From assembly GCF_000507185.2 (NCBI RefSeq), contig NZ_AYTM02000002.1:829501-893500 (forward strand): 64,000 nucleotides of DNA, written 5' to 3'. Positions 23,485-32,588 of the stretch are shown here, in pieces. The stretch's first letter is position 1, and every line of letters starts with the position of its first letter. Position numbers and translations under genes: made by a program. A model generated the notes under the pieces. That model did no database searches and was not told where the DNA came from. It worked only from the letters and a program-made list of their open reading frames with translations. Source of the DNA: Pseudomonas syringae KCTC 12500. GTDB taxonomy: Bacteria; Pseudomonadota; Gammaproteobacteria; Pseudomonadales; Pseudomonadaceae.

Positions 23485-24219
23485 ATGAGCGACAAGAAAA
23501 AGCTTTTGCTGACTGGCGCAAGCCGGGGTATCGGTCATGCCACGGTCAAGCATTTCAATGCCGCTGGCTGGGAGGTGTTTACCGCATCGCGGCAGAATTG
23601 GGTAGCTGATTGCCCGTGGGCTGAAGGTCTGCTCAACCACATTCACCTGGACCTGGAAAATATCGACAGCGTCAGCGAGAGCATGGCGGCGATCAAGGAC
23701 AAGCTCGGCGGGCGGCTCGATGCGCTGGTCAACAATGCCGGCGTTTCACCGAAGACCGAGGACGGCGGGCGCATGGGTGTGCTGGAGTCGGATTACAGCA
23801 CCTGGATCAAGGTGTTCAACGTCAATCTGTTCTCTACCGCGCTGCTGGGTCGGGGTTTGTTTGACGAGTTGAAGGCGGCCAAAGGCAGCATCATCAATGT
23901 CACCTCGATCGCCGGCTCTAAGGTTCACCCATTTGCGGGGGTCGCCTACGCCACGTCCAAGGCAGCACTGTCGGCGCTGACACGGGAAATGGCCTTCGAT
24001 TTCGGCCCGCACGGGATACGGGTAAATGCCATTGCGCCGGGTGAAATCGATACGTCGATTCTGTCACCCGGCACCGCCGAGATTGTCGAGCGGCTGGTGC
24101 CGATGCACCGGCTGGGCAAGCCCGAGGAAGTCGCCTCGCTGATCTACTTCCTGTGTACGGCTGGCGCGTCCTACGTGAACGGTGCGGAGATTCACGTCAA
24201 CGGCGGCCAGCACGTCTGA
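23485..24219 (+). CDS. SDR-family oxidoreductase
   Basis: This 244-residue classical short-chain dehydrogenase has the cofactor loop TGASRGIGHA (residues 9-18), NNAGVSP, catalytic Ser in NVTSIAGSK, YATSK with the active Tyr and Lys, and the ending NGAEIHVNGGQHV of FabG-like members. Cofactor preference is probably NADP(H), judging from the Arg after the Gly-rich loop and the Ser-Arg after strand 2 (TASRQN). The substrate is not identifiable. It converges on the EamA pseudogene with only one base between the stops. The ATG is close to the left end of the BRO-N gene (78 bases). Confidence 0.9.
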   Translation: MSDKKKLLLTGASRGIGHATVKHFNAAGWEVFTASRQNWVADCPWAEGLLNHIHLDLENIDSVSESMAAIKDKLGGRLDALVNNAGVSPKTEDGGRMGVLESDYSTWIKVFNVNLFSTALLGRGLFDELKAAKGSIINVTSIAGSKVHPFAGVAYATSKAALSALTREMAFDFGPHGIRVNAIAPGEIDTSILSPGTAEIVERLVPMHRLGKPEEVASLIYFLCTAGASYVNGAEIHVNGGQHV

Positions 24220-24220
24220 C

Positions 24221-25098
24221 TCAACGTGTGCCGGAAACGCTCTCCGGCACGCGTCGCACGCCCAGGCGACTGATCCACACCGACGCCACGATCATCCCGC
24301 CGCCGATCAGCAGGCGGGTGAAGTCCTCATGCTGGTTCCAGATCAGCAGATTGATCAACAGCCCCAGCGGAACATGCAGGTTATTCATCACCGCCAGTGT
24401 GCCGCCGTTGACCATGCACGCGCCTTTATTCCACCAGTACATGCCCAGCGCCGTCGAACACAGACCGAGGAATAGCAGCACGATCCATTGGGTCGGCGCC
24501 TCGGGCAGGTGTTGCGGGTTGCCGAACATCAGGAACGCCGGCAGCACCACGGCCAGTGCGCCGAGGTAGAAGTAGCCGAAGCGTCGGTAATGCGGCAGGT
24601 CGCTCGGGTAGCGCGCCACCAGATGCTTGTACAGCACCTGCCCGGCGGCGTAGGTGAAGTTGGCCAGTTGCAGCAGCAGGAAACCGCCAAGGAAGTCGCC
24701 GTCCAGGCCATCGTAACGTATCACGCCAGCGCCCAGCACCGCGACCACTGCCGCCAGCAATGCCCAAGGGTTGAAGCGTCGGTCAGCGCATCTTCGATCA
24801 ACGTCACGTGTAGCGGCGTGAGGATGGTGAACAGCAGCACTTCCGGCACCGTCAGCACCCTGAAACTCAGGTACAGGCAGACATAGGTCACGCCGAATTG
24901 CAGCGCGCCGATCAGCAGCATGCTGCGCATGAAGCGGGGTTCGACCTGACGCCAGCGGGTCAGCGGAATGAATACCAGACCGGCCAGCACCACGCGGACC
25001 AGCACCGCGAAATAACTGTCGACGTGCCCAGCCAGATAGACACCGATCAGGCTGAATGAAAAAGCCTGAATCAGTGTGACGAAAAGTAGATAACCCAT
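24221..25098 (-). pseudogene. Frameshifted EamA/DMT-family transporter
   Basis: Two overlapping frames make one protein of about 290 residues. The first (25098 down to about 24780) runs MGYLLFVTLIQAFSFSLIGVYLAG to HVTLIEDALTD. The second continues RFNPWALLAAVVAVLGAGVIRYDG to the stop at 24221. Together they give the ten-helix drug/metabolite transporter (EamA) pattern. A single missing base near 24775-24785 breaks the frame between the two EamA repeats. No slippery heptamer is present there, so programmed frameshifting is unlikely. It is either a real pseudogene or a sequencing error. Confidence 0.85.
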
Positions 25099-25365
25099 GC
25101 TCGCCCCCCATTTTTGAAGGGCGCGACCATAGCGGTTGCGTCACTCACTGTCCACTCGACGGCCGCCGCTTTTTGACGCCAAGCCGTCGCCGCGCTCCGC
25201 GTTACCCGTCACAAATATGACAGCCGCATTATTGACGTACATGTCGTCGGTTTCGACGAAAATATAGCCTATATCGGCAACTTTTCCACAGTAAAAGGTC
25301 TTATCATCCCGGCGCTGCAATATTGACTTAATTCATCCACATTCGTCGTCGCCTGGAGTAACACC

Positions 25366-28300
25366 ATGATATTCAACACAAAAGACTTCGGAGCACTGGG
25401 CGACGGCGTCACTGACGATACGGCAGCCATTCAGGCCGCGATCGACGCAGCCGCTGCGGCAGGCGGCGGTGAAGTGGTGATGGGGGCCGGGACCTACGTC
25501 GTGTCCGGTGGCGAGGAGCCTTCGGATGGCTGCCTGATGCTCAAGAGCAACGTCACCCTGTCGGGCGCAGGCATGGGCGAGACGATCATCAAGCTCGCGG
25601 ATGGCTCCGACACCAAGGTGACCGGCATCGTGCGCTCGGCCTATGGCGAAGAAACCCACGACTTCGGCATGAAGAACCTGACGCTGGACGGTAATCGGGA
25701 CGCCACCACCGGCAAGGTGGACGGCTGGTTCAACGGTTACATTCCAGGCTCTGATGGCAAGGATTCGAATGTCACCCTCGACAGCGTCGAGATCAAGGAT
25801 TGCTCGGGCTACGGCTTCGACCCGCACGAGCAGACCGTCAACATGGTGATCAAGAACAGCGTGTCGCATGGCAACGGCCTGGACGGCTTCGTGGCCGATT
25901 ACCTGAGCGACAGCGTGTTTGAAAACAACGTCGCCTATGACAACGATCGCCACGGCTTCAACGTGGTCACCAGCACCCACGACTTCACCCTGAGCAACAA
26001 CGTTGCCTATGGCAATGGCAGCACCGGCATCGTGGTGCAGCGCGGCAGCGAGAACATCCCCTCGCCCGCCAACATCACCATCACCGGCGGCGCGGTATAT
26101 GGCAACGCGGCAGAAGGCGTACTGATCAAGCTGTCCAGCCAGGTCTCGGTGAGCGGCGTGGACATCCACGACAATGGCAACGCCGGCGTGCGCATTTATG
26201 GCAGTTCCGGGGTGGATATCTTCGATAACACCCTGAGCAACAACTCCCTGGGCTCGCCGGTTCCGGAAATCATCATTCAGTCCTACGACGACACCACAGG
26301 CGTGTCCGGCAAGTTCTTCAGCGGCAGCGACAACCTGATCCGTGGCAACACGATCACCGGCAGTGACAACTCCACCTACGGCGTCGCCGAGCGCAACGAA
26401 GACGGCACCGACCGCAACAGCATCGTCGGCAACACCATCAGCCACACCAGCAAGGGGCTGACCCTGGTGTATGGCGATGGCAGCTTTGCAGGTGATGCGT
26501 TCCCGCTGGTGACCGTCAATGGCACCGAGGGCAACGACGTCATTACTGGTGGCGCAGCCCACGAGCAGATCTTCGGTCTGGCGGGCAAGGACACCCTGAA
26601 CGGCGGTTCGGGTGACGACATCCTGGTCGGCGGTGCCGGGGCCGACAAGCTCACCGGCGGCGCGGGGGCCGACACCTTTCGCTTCGATCAGTTGACCGAC
26701 AGCTACCGCACGGCGACCACCAGTTCCACCGACCTGGTCACCGACTTCGACATCAGCCAGGACCGCATCGACCTGACCAACCTGGGCTTCACCGGGCTGG
26801 GCAGCGGCAAGGGCGGTACGCTGAACATCAGCTACAACGCCACACTGGACCGCACCTACATCAAATCACTCGACGCCGATGCCAGCGGCAACCGCTTCGA
26901 GCTGGGCTTGAGCGGCAACCTGAAAGACACGCTCAATGCCAGCCACTTCATCTTTCAGCATGTCGTGGAAGGCACGGCGGGCGGCGATACCCTCACCGGC
27001 ACCGACGGCAATGACGTGCTCAACGGCAATGCCGGCACGGACCGTATCGATGGCGGCGCGGGCGCCGACACGATCACTGGCGGAGCCGATGCCGACACCC
27101 TGACCGGTGGCGCAGGCGCGGACCTGTTCATCTACAACTCGCGCCTGGACAGCTATCGCAATTACACCGCCAGCGGCACCAAGCAGAGCGACACGATTAC
27201 CGACTTCAACCCGGCCGAAGACCGCATCGACCTGTCCAGCATCGGCCTGCGCGGCCTGGGCGACGGCAGCGCCAACACCATCTACCTGTCCGTCAATGCC
27301 GACGGCAGCAAGACCTACATCAAGACCGATGCGGTCGACAGCACAGGCAATCGCTTCGAGATCGCCTTGCAAGGCAATCTGGCCGACAAACTGAGTGCGT
27401 CCAACTTCCTCTTCTCCACCGCAGCCGCCGCCAATCAGGCGCCAGTGCTCAATACGCCGCTGATGGACCAGAACATCACCGAGCTGAAGGCGTTCTCCTA
27501 CGCCGTGCAGCCCGGCAGCTTCAGCGACCCGGACAGCAACACGCTGACCTACAGCGCCACCCTGGCCGATAACAGCGCCCTGCCCGACTGGTTGAAGTTC
27601 GACAGCAAGACCCTGACCTTCAGCGGCACACCGGGCGGCACGGCATCGGGGCTTTACTCGGTATTGCTGACCGCGAGCGACGCGACCGGTGCTTCGGTGG
27701 CCGACAGTTTTGCCATCAATGTGGGCAACGTGACACCGGGGATCCTCACCGGCACCGAGAACGCCGAGGCACTGTACGGCACCGAAGGCAACGACACGAT
27801 TCTGGGCCTGGGCGGTGATGACACGCTGCGTGGCGATAGCGGCGCCGACATCATCAACGGTGGCGCAGGACGCGATGCCCTGTACGGTGGCGCCGATGGC
27901 GACACGTTCGTCTACAGCGCACTGACCGACAGCTACCGCGATTATGACGCTGGCGGACTGACCGCCACCGACACGATCTATGACTTCACCCCCGGCCAGG
28001 ACAAGATAGACGTCTCCGCCTTGGGCTTTCTGGGGCTGGGCAACGGCGAGGATCACACGCTGTACATGACCCTCAACGAGACGGGCGACAAGACCTACAT
28101 CAAGTCCGCCACGGCGGATGCCGACGGCAATCGCTTCGAAATCGCGCTGAGCGGCAACCTGATCGACACCCTGACCGACGCGGACTTCGTCTTTGGCCAG
28201 CGCGAGGCGCAGGAGATTCTCTACCTGCCGACGCTGGGCCAGTCCAATGCGCGCCTGCTGCGCATGACTGAAGACGATAACCAGTCCGGCACCTCGGAAA

Positions 28301-30198
28301 TGGTCAAGGACCTGACCCGCTACACCGATTACGACGTGCGCAGCCAGTTCACCGACGCCAATGGTGATGGCATCGACCTCGCCGTGGGCGGCAGCACCGT
28401 GGTCGGCTACTCGACCGGCACTCAGGATGAACAGCGTGTTTCCTGGTGGCTCGTCGACACCGATGAGCCGGGCCCTGCGCTGTTGCGCGCCACCGAGTTG
28501 CTCAAGTCGCAACTGGCGTCGCTGACCGCCATCGACAAAGTGACCACCGGGATCATCTGGGGTCAGGGCGAAGAAGCCGCTCAGGAAATCGCCCGCGCCA
28601 CTGACAAGCAGGCAGCAGCCGAGCTGTACAAGGCCTCGACCCTGAAAGTGTTCGACTACTTGCACGCGCAGATCGGCGATTTCACCGTGTACATCGCCGA
28701 AACCGGGCACTACCAGGCCGACGCCGCCAAGGCGCGCGGTTACACCGAAGAAAAGATCAACGCCATTGTCGAAGGCACCGGGTACGTCAGAAGCGTTCAG
28801 GAAGCTATTGCCACCGAGCGCGCCGACGTCAAGCTGGCGGTTGACTACACCGACCTGCCCCTGCGTTACGAGGTCAACCCGCTGGTTTACCCCGATGACG
28901 TCTGGCACTTGCATGAAGAGTCCGCCGAGATCGTCGGCCAGCGTCTGGCCGATTTCATCGCCGATGACCTGGGCTTTCATGGCAACGCCGCTGACAACAA
29001 CGACCCGGCGGCCATTTTCGAGAGTGGCCAAAACGAAGGCGGCCACATCTTCGGCACCAGTGACGACGACACGCTGGTCGGCAGTTCCGGCAATGACACG
29101 CTGGACGGCGATCAGGGCGCAGACGACATGAGCGGCGGCGATGGCAACGATATCTACGTAGTCGACAACGCCTTCGATACCGTCACCGAAAGCAACGACT
29201 CGCCCTCGCAGGTGGACACCGTGGTGTCGTCTGTCAGCTGGACGCTGGGCGCCAACCTGGAAAACCTGGTGCTTACCGGCGTGTCTGCCATCAATGGCAC
29301 CGGCAACGCCGTGAAGAACGTCATCATCGGCAATGCCAGCAACAACATTCTCGACGGCGCTGCAGGTGCCGACATGCTGACCGGCGGCGATGGGTCGGAC
29401 AGTTATTATGTCGACGATGCCGCCGACCGGGTGGTCGAGACCAATGCCGATGCAAAAGTGGGCGGCGTGGATACGGTGTACAGCTCGCTGGCCAGCTACA
29501 CGCTGGGGGCCAATCTGGAAAACATCGTCATCAACAGCACCGGGGCCGCCAATGCCACCGGCAATGCTCTGGATAACCTGATTTATGCGGGCGCTGGCGA
29601 CAACGTCATGGACGGGCGTGACGGCAATGACACCGTGTCGTATCTGTTCACCACTGCCGGCGTCACCGTTGCGCTGAACACCAGCGCTCAGCAAGCCACC
29701 GGCGGTTCGGGCCTGGACACACTGAAGGGCACTGAAAACCTGATCGGCAGCCAGTTTGCCGACACCTTGACCGGCAACAAGAACGCCAACACCCTGAGTG
29801 GAGGCGCTGGCAATGACACCTTGTCCGGGGGCGCGGGCGACGACGTGCTGATCGGCGGATCAGGCGCTGACACGCTGATCGGCGGCACCGGCGCAGACCA
29901 CTACGTGTTCAACGGCATCAGCGATACGGGCCTGGGCGGACTGCGCGACATCATCAATGGCTTCAAGACAGTCGAAGGCGACAAGCTGGACTTCTCCGGC
30001 TTCGATGCCCGCCCGCTGACCGATAGCCATGATGCCTTCGTGTTCATCGGCAACGCCGCGTTCAGCGCCCACAACAGCGGTGAACTGCGTTTTGCCGATG
30101 GCGTGCTGTACGGCAACATCGATGACAACGTCGGCGCGGACTTCGAAATCCAGCTCACGGGCGTGCAGACGCTGCAGGCCGCCGACATCATTGTCTGA
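25366..30198 (+). CDS. psmE: PsmE-type mannuronan C5-epimerase/alginate O-acetylhydrolase
   Basis: This 1610-residue secreted, calcium-dependent enzyme converts mannuronate to guluronate in polymeric alginate and removes O-acetyl groups. The A module (residues 1 to about 385) is a beta-helix with YGFDPHEQT at 149-157. Tyr149, Asp152, His154, Lys117 and Asp178 sit at AlgE4 catalytic positions. R modules with RTX nonapeptides (GGAGADxLxGGAGAD) follow at about 390-690, then a cadherin/He_PIG-like domain (about 690-785) and a third R module to about 945. A SGNH acetylhydrolase domain has GQSN (Ser960) and DVWH (Asp1178-His1181). More RTX repeats run to the end. There is no signal peptide; type I secretion is expected, but no transporter is adjacent. 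CTGGAG precedes the ATG. Confidence 0.96.
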   Translation: MIFNTKDFGALGDGVTDDTAAIQAAIDAAAAAGGGEVVMGAGTYVVSGGEEPSDGCLMLKSNVTLSGAGMGETIIKLADGSDTKVTGIVRSAYGEETHDFGMKNLTLDGNRDATTGKVDGWFNGYIPGSDGKDSNVTLDSVEIKDCSGYGFDPHEQTVNMVIKNSVSHGNGLDGFVADYLSDSVFENNVAYDNDRHGFNVVTSTHDFTLSNNVAYGNGSTGIVVQRGSENIPSPANITITGGAVYGNAAEGVLIKLSSQVSVSGVDIHDNGNAGVRIYGSSGVDIFDNTLSNNSLGSPVPEIIIQSYDDTTGVSGKFFSGSDNLIRGNTITGSDNSTYGVAERNEDGTDRNSIVGNTISHTSKGLTLVYGDGSFAGDAFPLVTVNGTEGNDVITGGAAHEQIFGLAGKDTLNGGSGDDILVGGAGADKLTGGAGADTFRFDQLTDSYRTATTSSTDLVTDFDISQDRIDLTNLGFTGLGSGKGGTLNISYNATLDRTYIKSLDADASGNRFELGLSGNLKDTLNASHFIFQHVVEGTAGGDTLTGTDGNDVLNGNAGTDRIDGGAGADTITGGADADTLTGGAGADLFIYNSRLDSYRNYTASGTKQSDTITDFNPAEDRIDLSSIGLRGLGDGSANTIYLSVNADGSKTYIKTDAVDSTGNRFEIALQGNLADKLSASNFLFSTAAAANQAPVLNTPLMDQNITELKAFSYAVQPGSFSDPDSNTLTYSATLADNSALPDWLKFDSKTLTFSGTPGGTASGLYSVLLTASDATGASVADSFAINVGNVTPGILTGTENAEALYGTEGNDTILGLGGDDTLRGDSGADIINGGAGRDALYGGADGDTFVYSALTDSYRDYDAGGLTATDTIYDFTPGQDKIDVSALGFLGLGNGEDHTLYMTLNETGDKTYIKSATADADGNRFEIALSGNLIDTLTDADFVFGQREAQEILYLPTLGQSNARLLRMTEDDNQSGTSEMVKDLTRYTDYDVRSQFTDANGDGIDLAVGGSTVVGYSTGTQDEQRVSWWLVDTDEPGPALLRATELLKSQLASLTAIDKVTTGIIWGQGEEAAQEIARATDKQAAAELYKASTLKVFDYLHAQIGDFTVYIAETGHYQADAAKARGYTEEKINAIVEGTGYVRSVQEAIATERADVKLAVDYTDLPLRYEVNPLVYPDDVWHLHEESAEIVGQRLADFIADDLGFHGNAADNNDPAAIFESGQNEGGHIFGTSDDDTLVGSSGNDTLDGDQGADDMSGGDGNDIYVVDNAFDTVTESNDSPSQVDTVVSSVSWTLGANLENLVLTGVSAINGTGNAVKNVIIGNASNNILDGAAGADMLTGGDGSDSYYVDDAADRVVETNADAKVGGVDTVYSSLASYTLGANLENIVINSTGAANATGNALDNLIYAGAGDNVMDGRDGNDTVSYLFTTAGVTVALNTSAQQATGGSGLDTLKGTENLIGSQFADTLTGNKNANTLSGGAGNDTLSGGAGDDVLIGGSGADTLIGGTGADHYVFNGISDTGLGGLRDIINGFKTVEGDKLDFSGFDARPLTDSHDAFVFIGNAAFSAHNSGELRFADGVLYGNIDDNVGADFEIQLTGVQTLQAADIIV

Positions 30199-30385
30199 TC
30201 GTCCCAAAGCACATAACTCATAAATAGCCCTGGAAACGGGGCTGCACCCTCAGAATATCTGCAAGAGCGACCGGGGTGAGTGACATCCCCCGCAACCCCG
30301 GTGCTACACCAACGCGTTGCGCAAAAACGCGAAGCCTCTGTGCCCCCACCCATAAATTTGTCTTATCCATAAGAGCGCTCTACTC

Positions 30386-30700
30386 TCAGGCGGGCTGACA
30401 GCTGAGCCTGATTCGCAGCTTTATGATGCTGCGATTGAATCGGGATGAAACGTCGAGACTCTTGCCTGCGCCAACCTGCACACGTCGGGTGCGCGGCGCC
30501 TCCGGCCCGTTGATGAACACCACCGAACATTTGGCGTCTACTTCACCGTAGTTGTTGACGGTGATTGACCCGGTATCGTGATAGACGTCGTGAGCAACAT
30601 AATCGATCTTCACGTCCTGGTACTGTTTTTCCACCTCGATGGGGTACGCCAGGGCCGTCACCGGCAACATGACCAGCAGCGCACAACACAGTCGATTCAT
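30386..30700 (-). CDS. Small exported protein of unknown function
   Basis: This 104-residue protein has a signal peptide (MNRLCCALLVMLPVTALA, cut after residue 18) and a short beta-rich mature domain (YPIEVEKQYQDVKIDYVAHDVYHDTGSITVNNYG...). Its RRVQVGAGKSL segment followed by RSIIKLRIRLSC resembles a small immunoglobulin-like fold. Orthologues in Pseudomonas have, as I recall, been mislabelled '3-phosphoglycerate kinase'; nothing here resembles that enzyme. It is divergent from the LysR gene with 67 bases between them. Confidence 0.75.
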   Translation of the reverse strand: MNRLCCALLVMLPVTALAYPIEVEKQYQDVKIDYVAHDVYHDTGSITVNNYGEVDAKCSVVFINGPEAPRTRRVQVGAGKSLDVSSRFNRSIIKLRIRLSCQPA

Positions 30701-30767
30701 TCGGCAATCTCCGAGTCGGGATTGTCAGAGTAGAACAATAAGCCCGTATTTAAAGAGGAATTACAGC

Positions 30768-31691
30768 ATGAAAGCGCCCCGCGTGACTCTCGACCAGTGG
30801 CGCACATTGCAGGCCGTGGTCGATCACGGTGGTTTTGCTCAGGCCGCCGAAGCGTTGCATCGCTCGCAATCATCGGTGAGTTACACCGTGGCGCGCATGC
30901 AGGAGCAACTCGGCGTGCCGTTGTTGCGTATCGACGGGCGCAAGGCGGTGCTGACCGAAGCCGGTGGCGTACTACTGCGCCGCTCGCGGCAACTGGTCAA
31001 GCAGGCCAGCCAGCTGGAAGACCTCGCGCACCATATGGAGCAGGGCTGGGAAGCTGAAGTTCGTCTGGTGATCGACGCGGCGTACCCTTCGGCACGTTTG
31101 GTCAAGGCGCTGACCGCGTTCATGCCACAGAGCCGCGGCTGCCGGGTGCGACTGCGTGAAGAGGTGCTCTCCGGCGTCGAAGAGGTCTTGCTCGAAGGCG
31201 TTGCGGACCTGGCCATCAGCGGCTATAGCATTGCCGGACATCTGGGCACCGAGATGAGCTCGGTCGAGTTCGTCGCCGTCGCGCACCCGGACCACGCCCT
31301 GCATCAGGCCAATCGCGAGCTGACCTTTCAAGACCTGGAAAGCCAGTTGCAGGTCGTCATCCGTGATTCGGGCAGGCAGCAACCCAGGGACTTCGGCTGG
31401 CTGGGTGCGGAACAGCGTTGGACCGTCGGCAGCCTGGGCACCGCCGCGACCTTCGTCAGCAACGGCCTGGGCTTCGCCTGGCTGCCGCGGCACATGATCG
31501 AGCGCGAACTGCGCGAAGGCTTGCTCAAGCCCCTGCGCCTGGACAAGGGCGGCAGCCGCAACCCGACCTTCTATCTTTACTCCAGCAAGGACCGGCCACT
31601 GGGCCCGGCCACGCAGATTCTGATCGATCTGATCCGCAGCTTTGACACGACCCCGCTCACCGCTGCACTCGGCACGCCGCAAAACGCCTGA
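30768..31691 (+). CDS. LysR-family transcriptional regulator
   Basis: This 307-residue LysR regulator has its winged helix at residues 6-66 (VTLDQWRTLQAVVDHGGFAQAAEALHRSQSSVSYTVARMQEQLG) and a ligand domain with DAAYPSARLVKAL. The start is the ATG at 30768 preceded by AAAGAGGAA; a longer in-frame extension upstream covers the neighbour's promoter and is unlikely. It is divergent from the small exported protein and upstream of ppiA. No metabolic enzyme sits beside it, so the regulon cannot be inferred from context. Confidence 0.92.
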   Translation: MKAPRVTLDQWRTLQAVVDHGGFAQAAEALHRSQSSVSYTVARMQEQLGVPLLRIDGRKAVLTEAGGVLLRRSRQLVKQASQLEDLAHHMEQGWEAEVRLVIDAAYPSARLVKALTAFMPQSRGCRVRLREEVLSGVEEVLLEGVADLAISGYSIAGHLGTEMSSVEFVAVAHPDHALHQANRELTFQDLESQLQVVIRDSGRQQPRDFGWLGAEQRWTVGSLGTAATFVSNGLGFAWLPRHMIERELREGLLKPLRLDKGGSRNPTFYLYSSKDRPLGPATQILIDLIRSFDTTPLTAALGTPQNA

Positions 31692-31923
31692 CCGGAGCAG
31701 CCACATGGCACTCTGCGCACAATCAGGGCTGTATGCAGCACTTCAATCGCACGCGGCTGGAATTCATCGCCAGCAACGCAGTCTGAAATCCTGTGCGGTC
31801 CATGGACGTGCAGCCTGATCGCCTGAAGTGCTGCAAACCCGCCAATACGCTGGGCAAAAAAAGCCAAACGTGGTTACCTTGCCGGTCACAGTCGATATCT
31901 CTCAATGAAGGACGTGTTGCCAC

Positions 31924-32487
31924 ATGCTGAAAAAAATCGCTCTCGCCGCCTGCTCCGTGCTGTTCGCCGCCAACCTGATGGCTGCCCCGGATAAAGCCAC
32001 GCACGTGGTACTCGACACCAGCTTCGGCCAGATTGAAATCGAACTCGCAGACACCAAGGCGCCGGTCAGCACCCAGAACTTTCTGGGCTATGTCGACAGC
32101 GGCTTCTACACCAACACCATCTTTCACCGGGTGATTCCGGGCTTCATGGTGCAGGGCGGTGGCTTCACCCCGCAGATAGTTCAGAAGCAGACCAAGGATC
32201 CGATCAAGAACGAAGCCCAGAACGGTTTGCATAACGTGCGTGGCACCATTGCCATGGCGCGTACCTCGGACGTGAACTCGGCCACCAGTCAATTCTTCAT
32301 CAACACCAATGACAATGCCATGCTCGACAACGGCGCGCGCGACTTCGGTTACGCGGTGTTCGGTAAAGTCGTCAAGGGTATGGACGTCGTCGACAACATC
32401 GTCAACGCCCGCACCACTACTCAGAAAGGCATGCAAAACGTGCCAATCGACCCGATCCTGATCAACTACGCCAAACGCGTCAACTGA
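31924..32487 (+). CDS. ppiA: Periplasmic peptidyl-prolyl cis-trans isomerase A (cyclophilin)
   Basis: This 187-residue cyclophilin assists folding of exported proteins by isomerising X-Pro bonds in the periplasm. A signal peptide ([20 protein letters not shown]) is cut after residue 20. The cyclophilin core is complete: [17 protein letters not shown] with the catalytic Arg, [21 protein letters not shown] with the Gln/Phe pocket, and [15 protein letters not shown]. Length equals E. coli PpiA. Here the ABC transporter gene follows after about 100 bases. Expression signals are not obvious; a weak AAGGAC lies just upstream of the ATG. Confidence 0.95.
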   Translation: MLKKIALAACSVLFAANLMAAPDKATHVVLDTSFGQIEIELADTKAPVSTQNFLGYVDSGFYTNTIFHRVIPGFMVQGGGFTPQIVQKQTKDPIKNEAQNGLHNVRGTIAMARTSDVNSATSQFFINTNDNAMLDNGARDFGYAVFGKVVKGMDVVDNIVNARTTTQKGMQNVPIDPILINYAKRVN

Positions 32488-32588
32488 TCGGGAAACCTGC
32501 ACCGCATGAAGCCTTGGGCTTCGTGCGGTCCGGACGGGAGAGCCTCCACTTATCAAGGAGAACCCACGTTGCGTGGGTGTGATAGCCA

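Noticed and set aside
24770..24790. Programmed ribosomal frameshift in the EamA gene
   Set aside because: There is no slippery heptamer or downstream structure at the break. A single-base deletion or sequencing error explains it better.
26866..29694. 942-codon open frame on the minus strand opposite psmE
   Set aside because: It is a shadow of the GC-rich, repetitive psmE frame. Its Gly/Ala/Val-rich product follows the RTX repeats and has no start signals.
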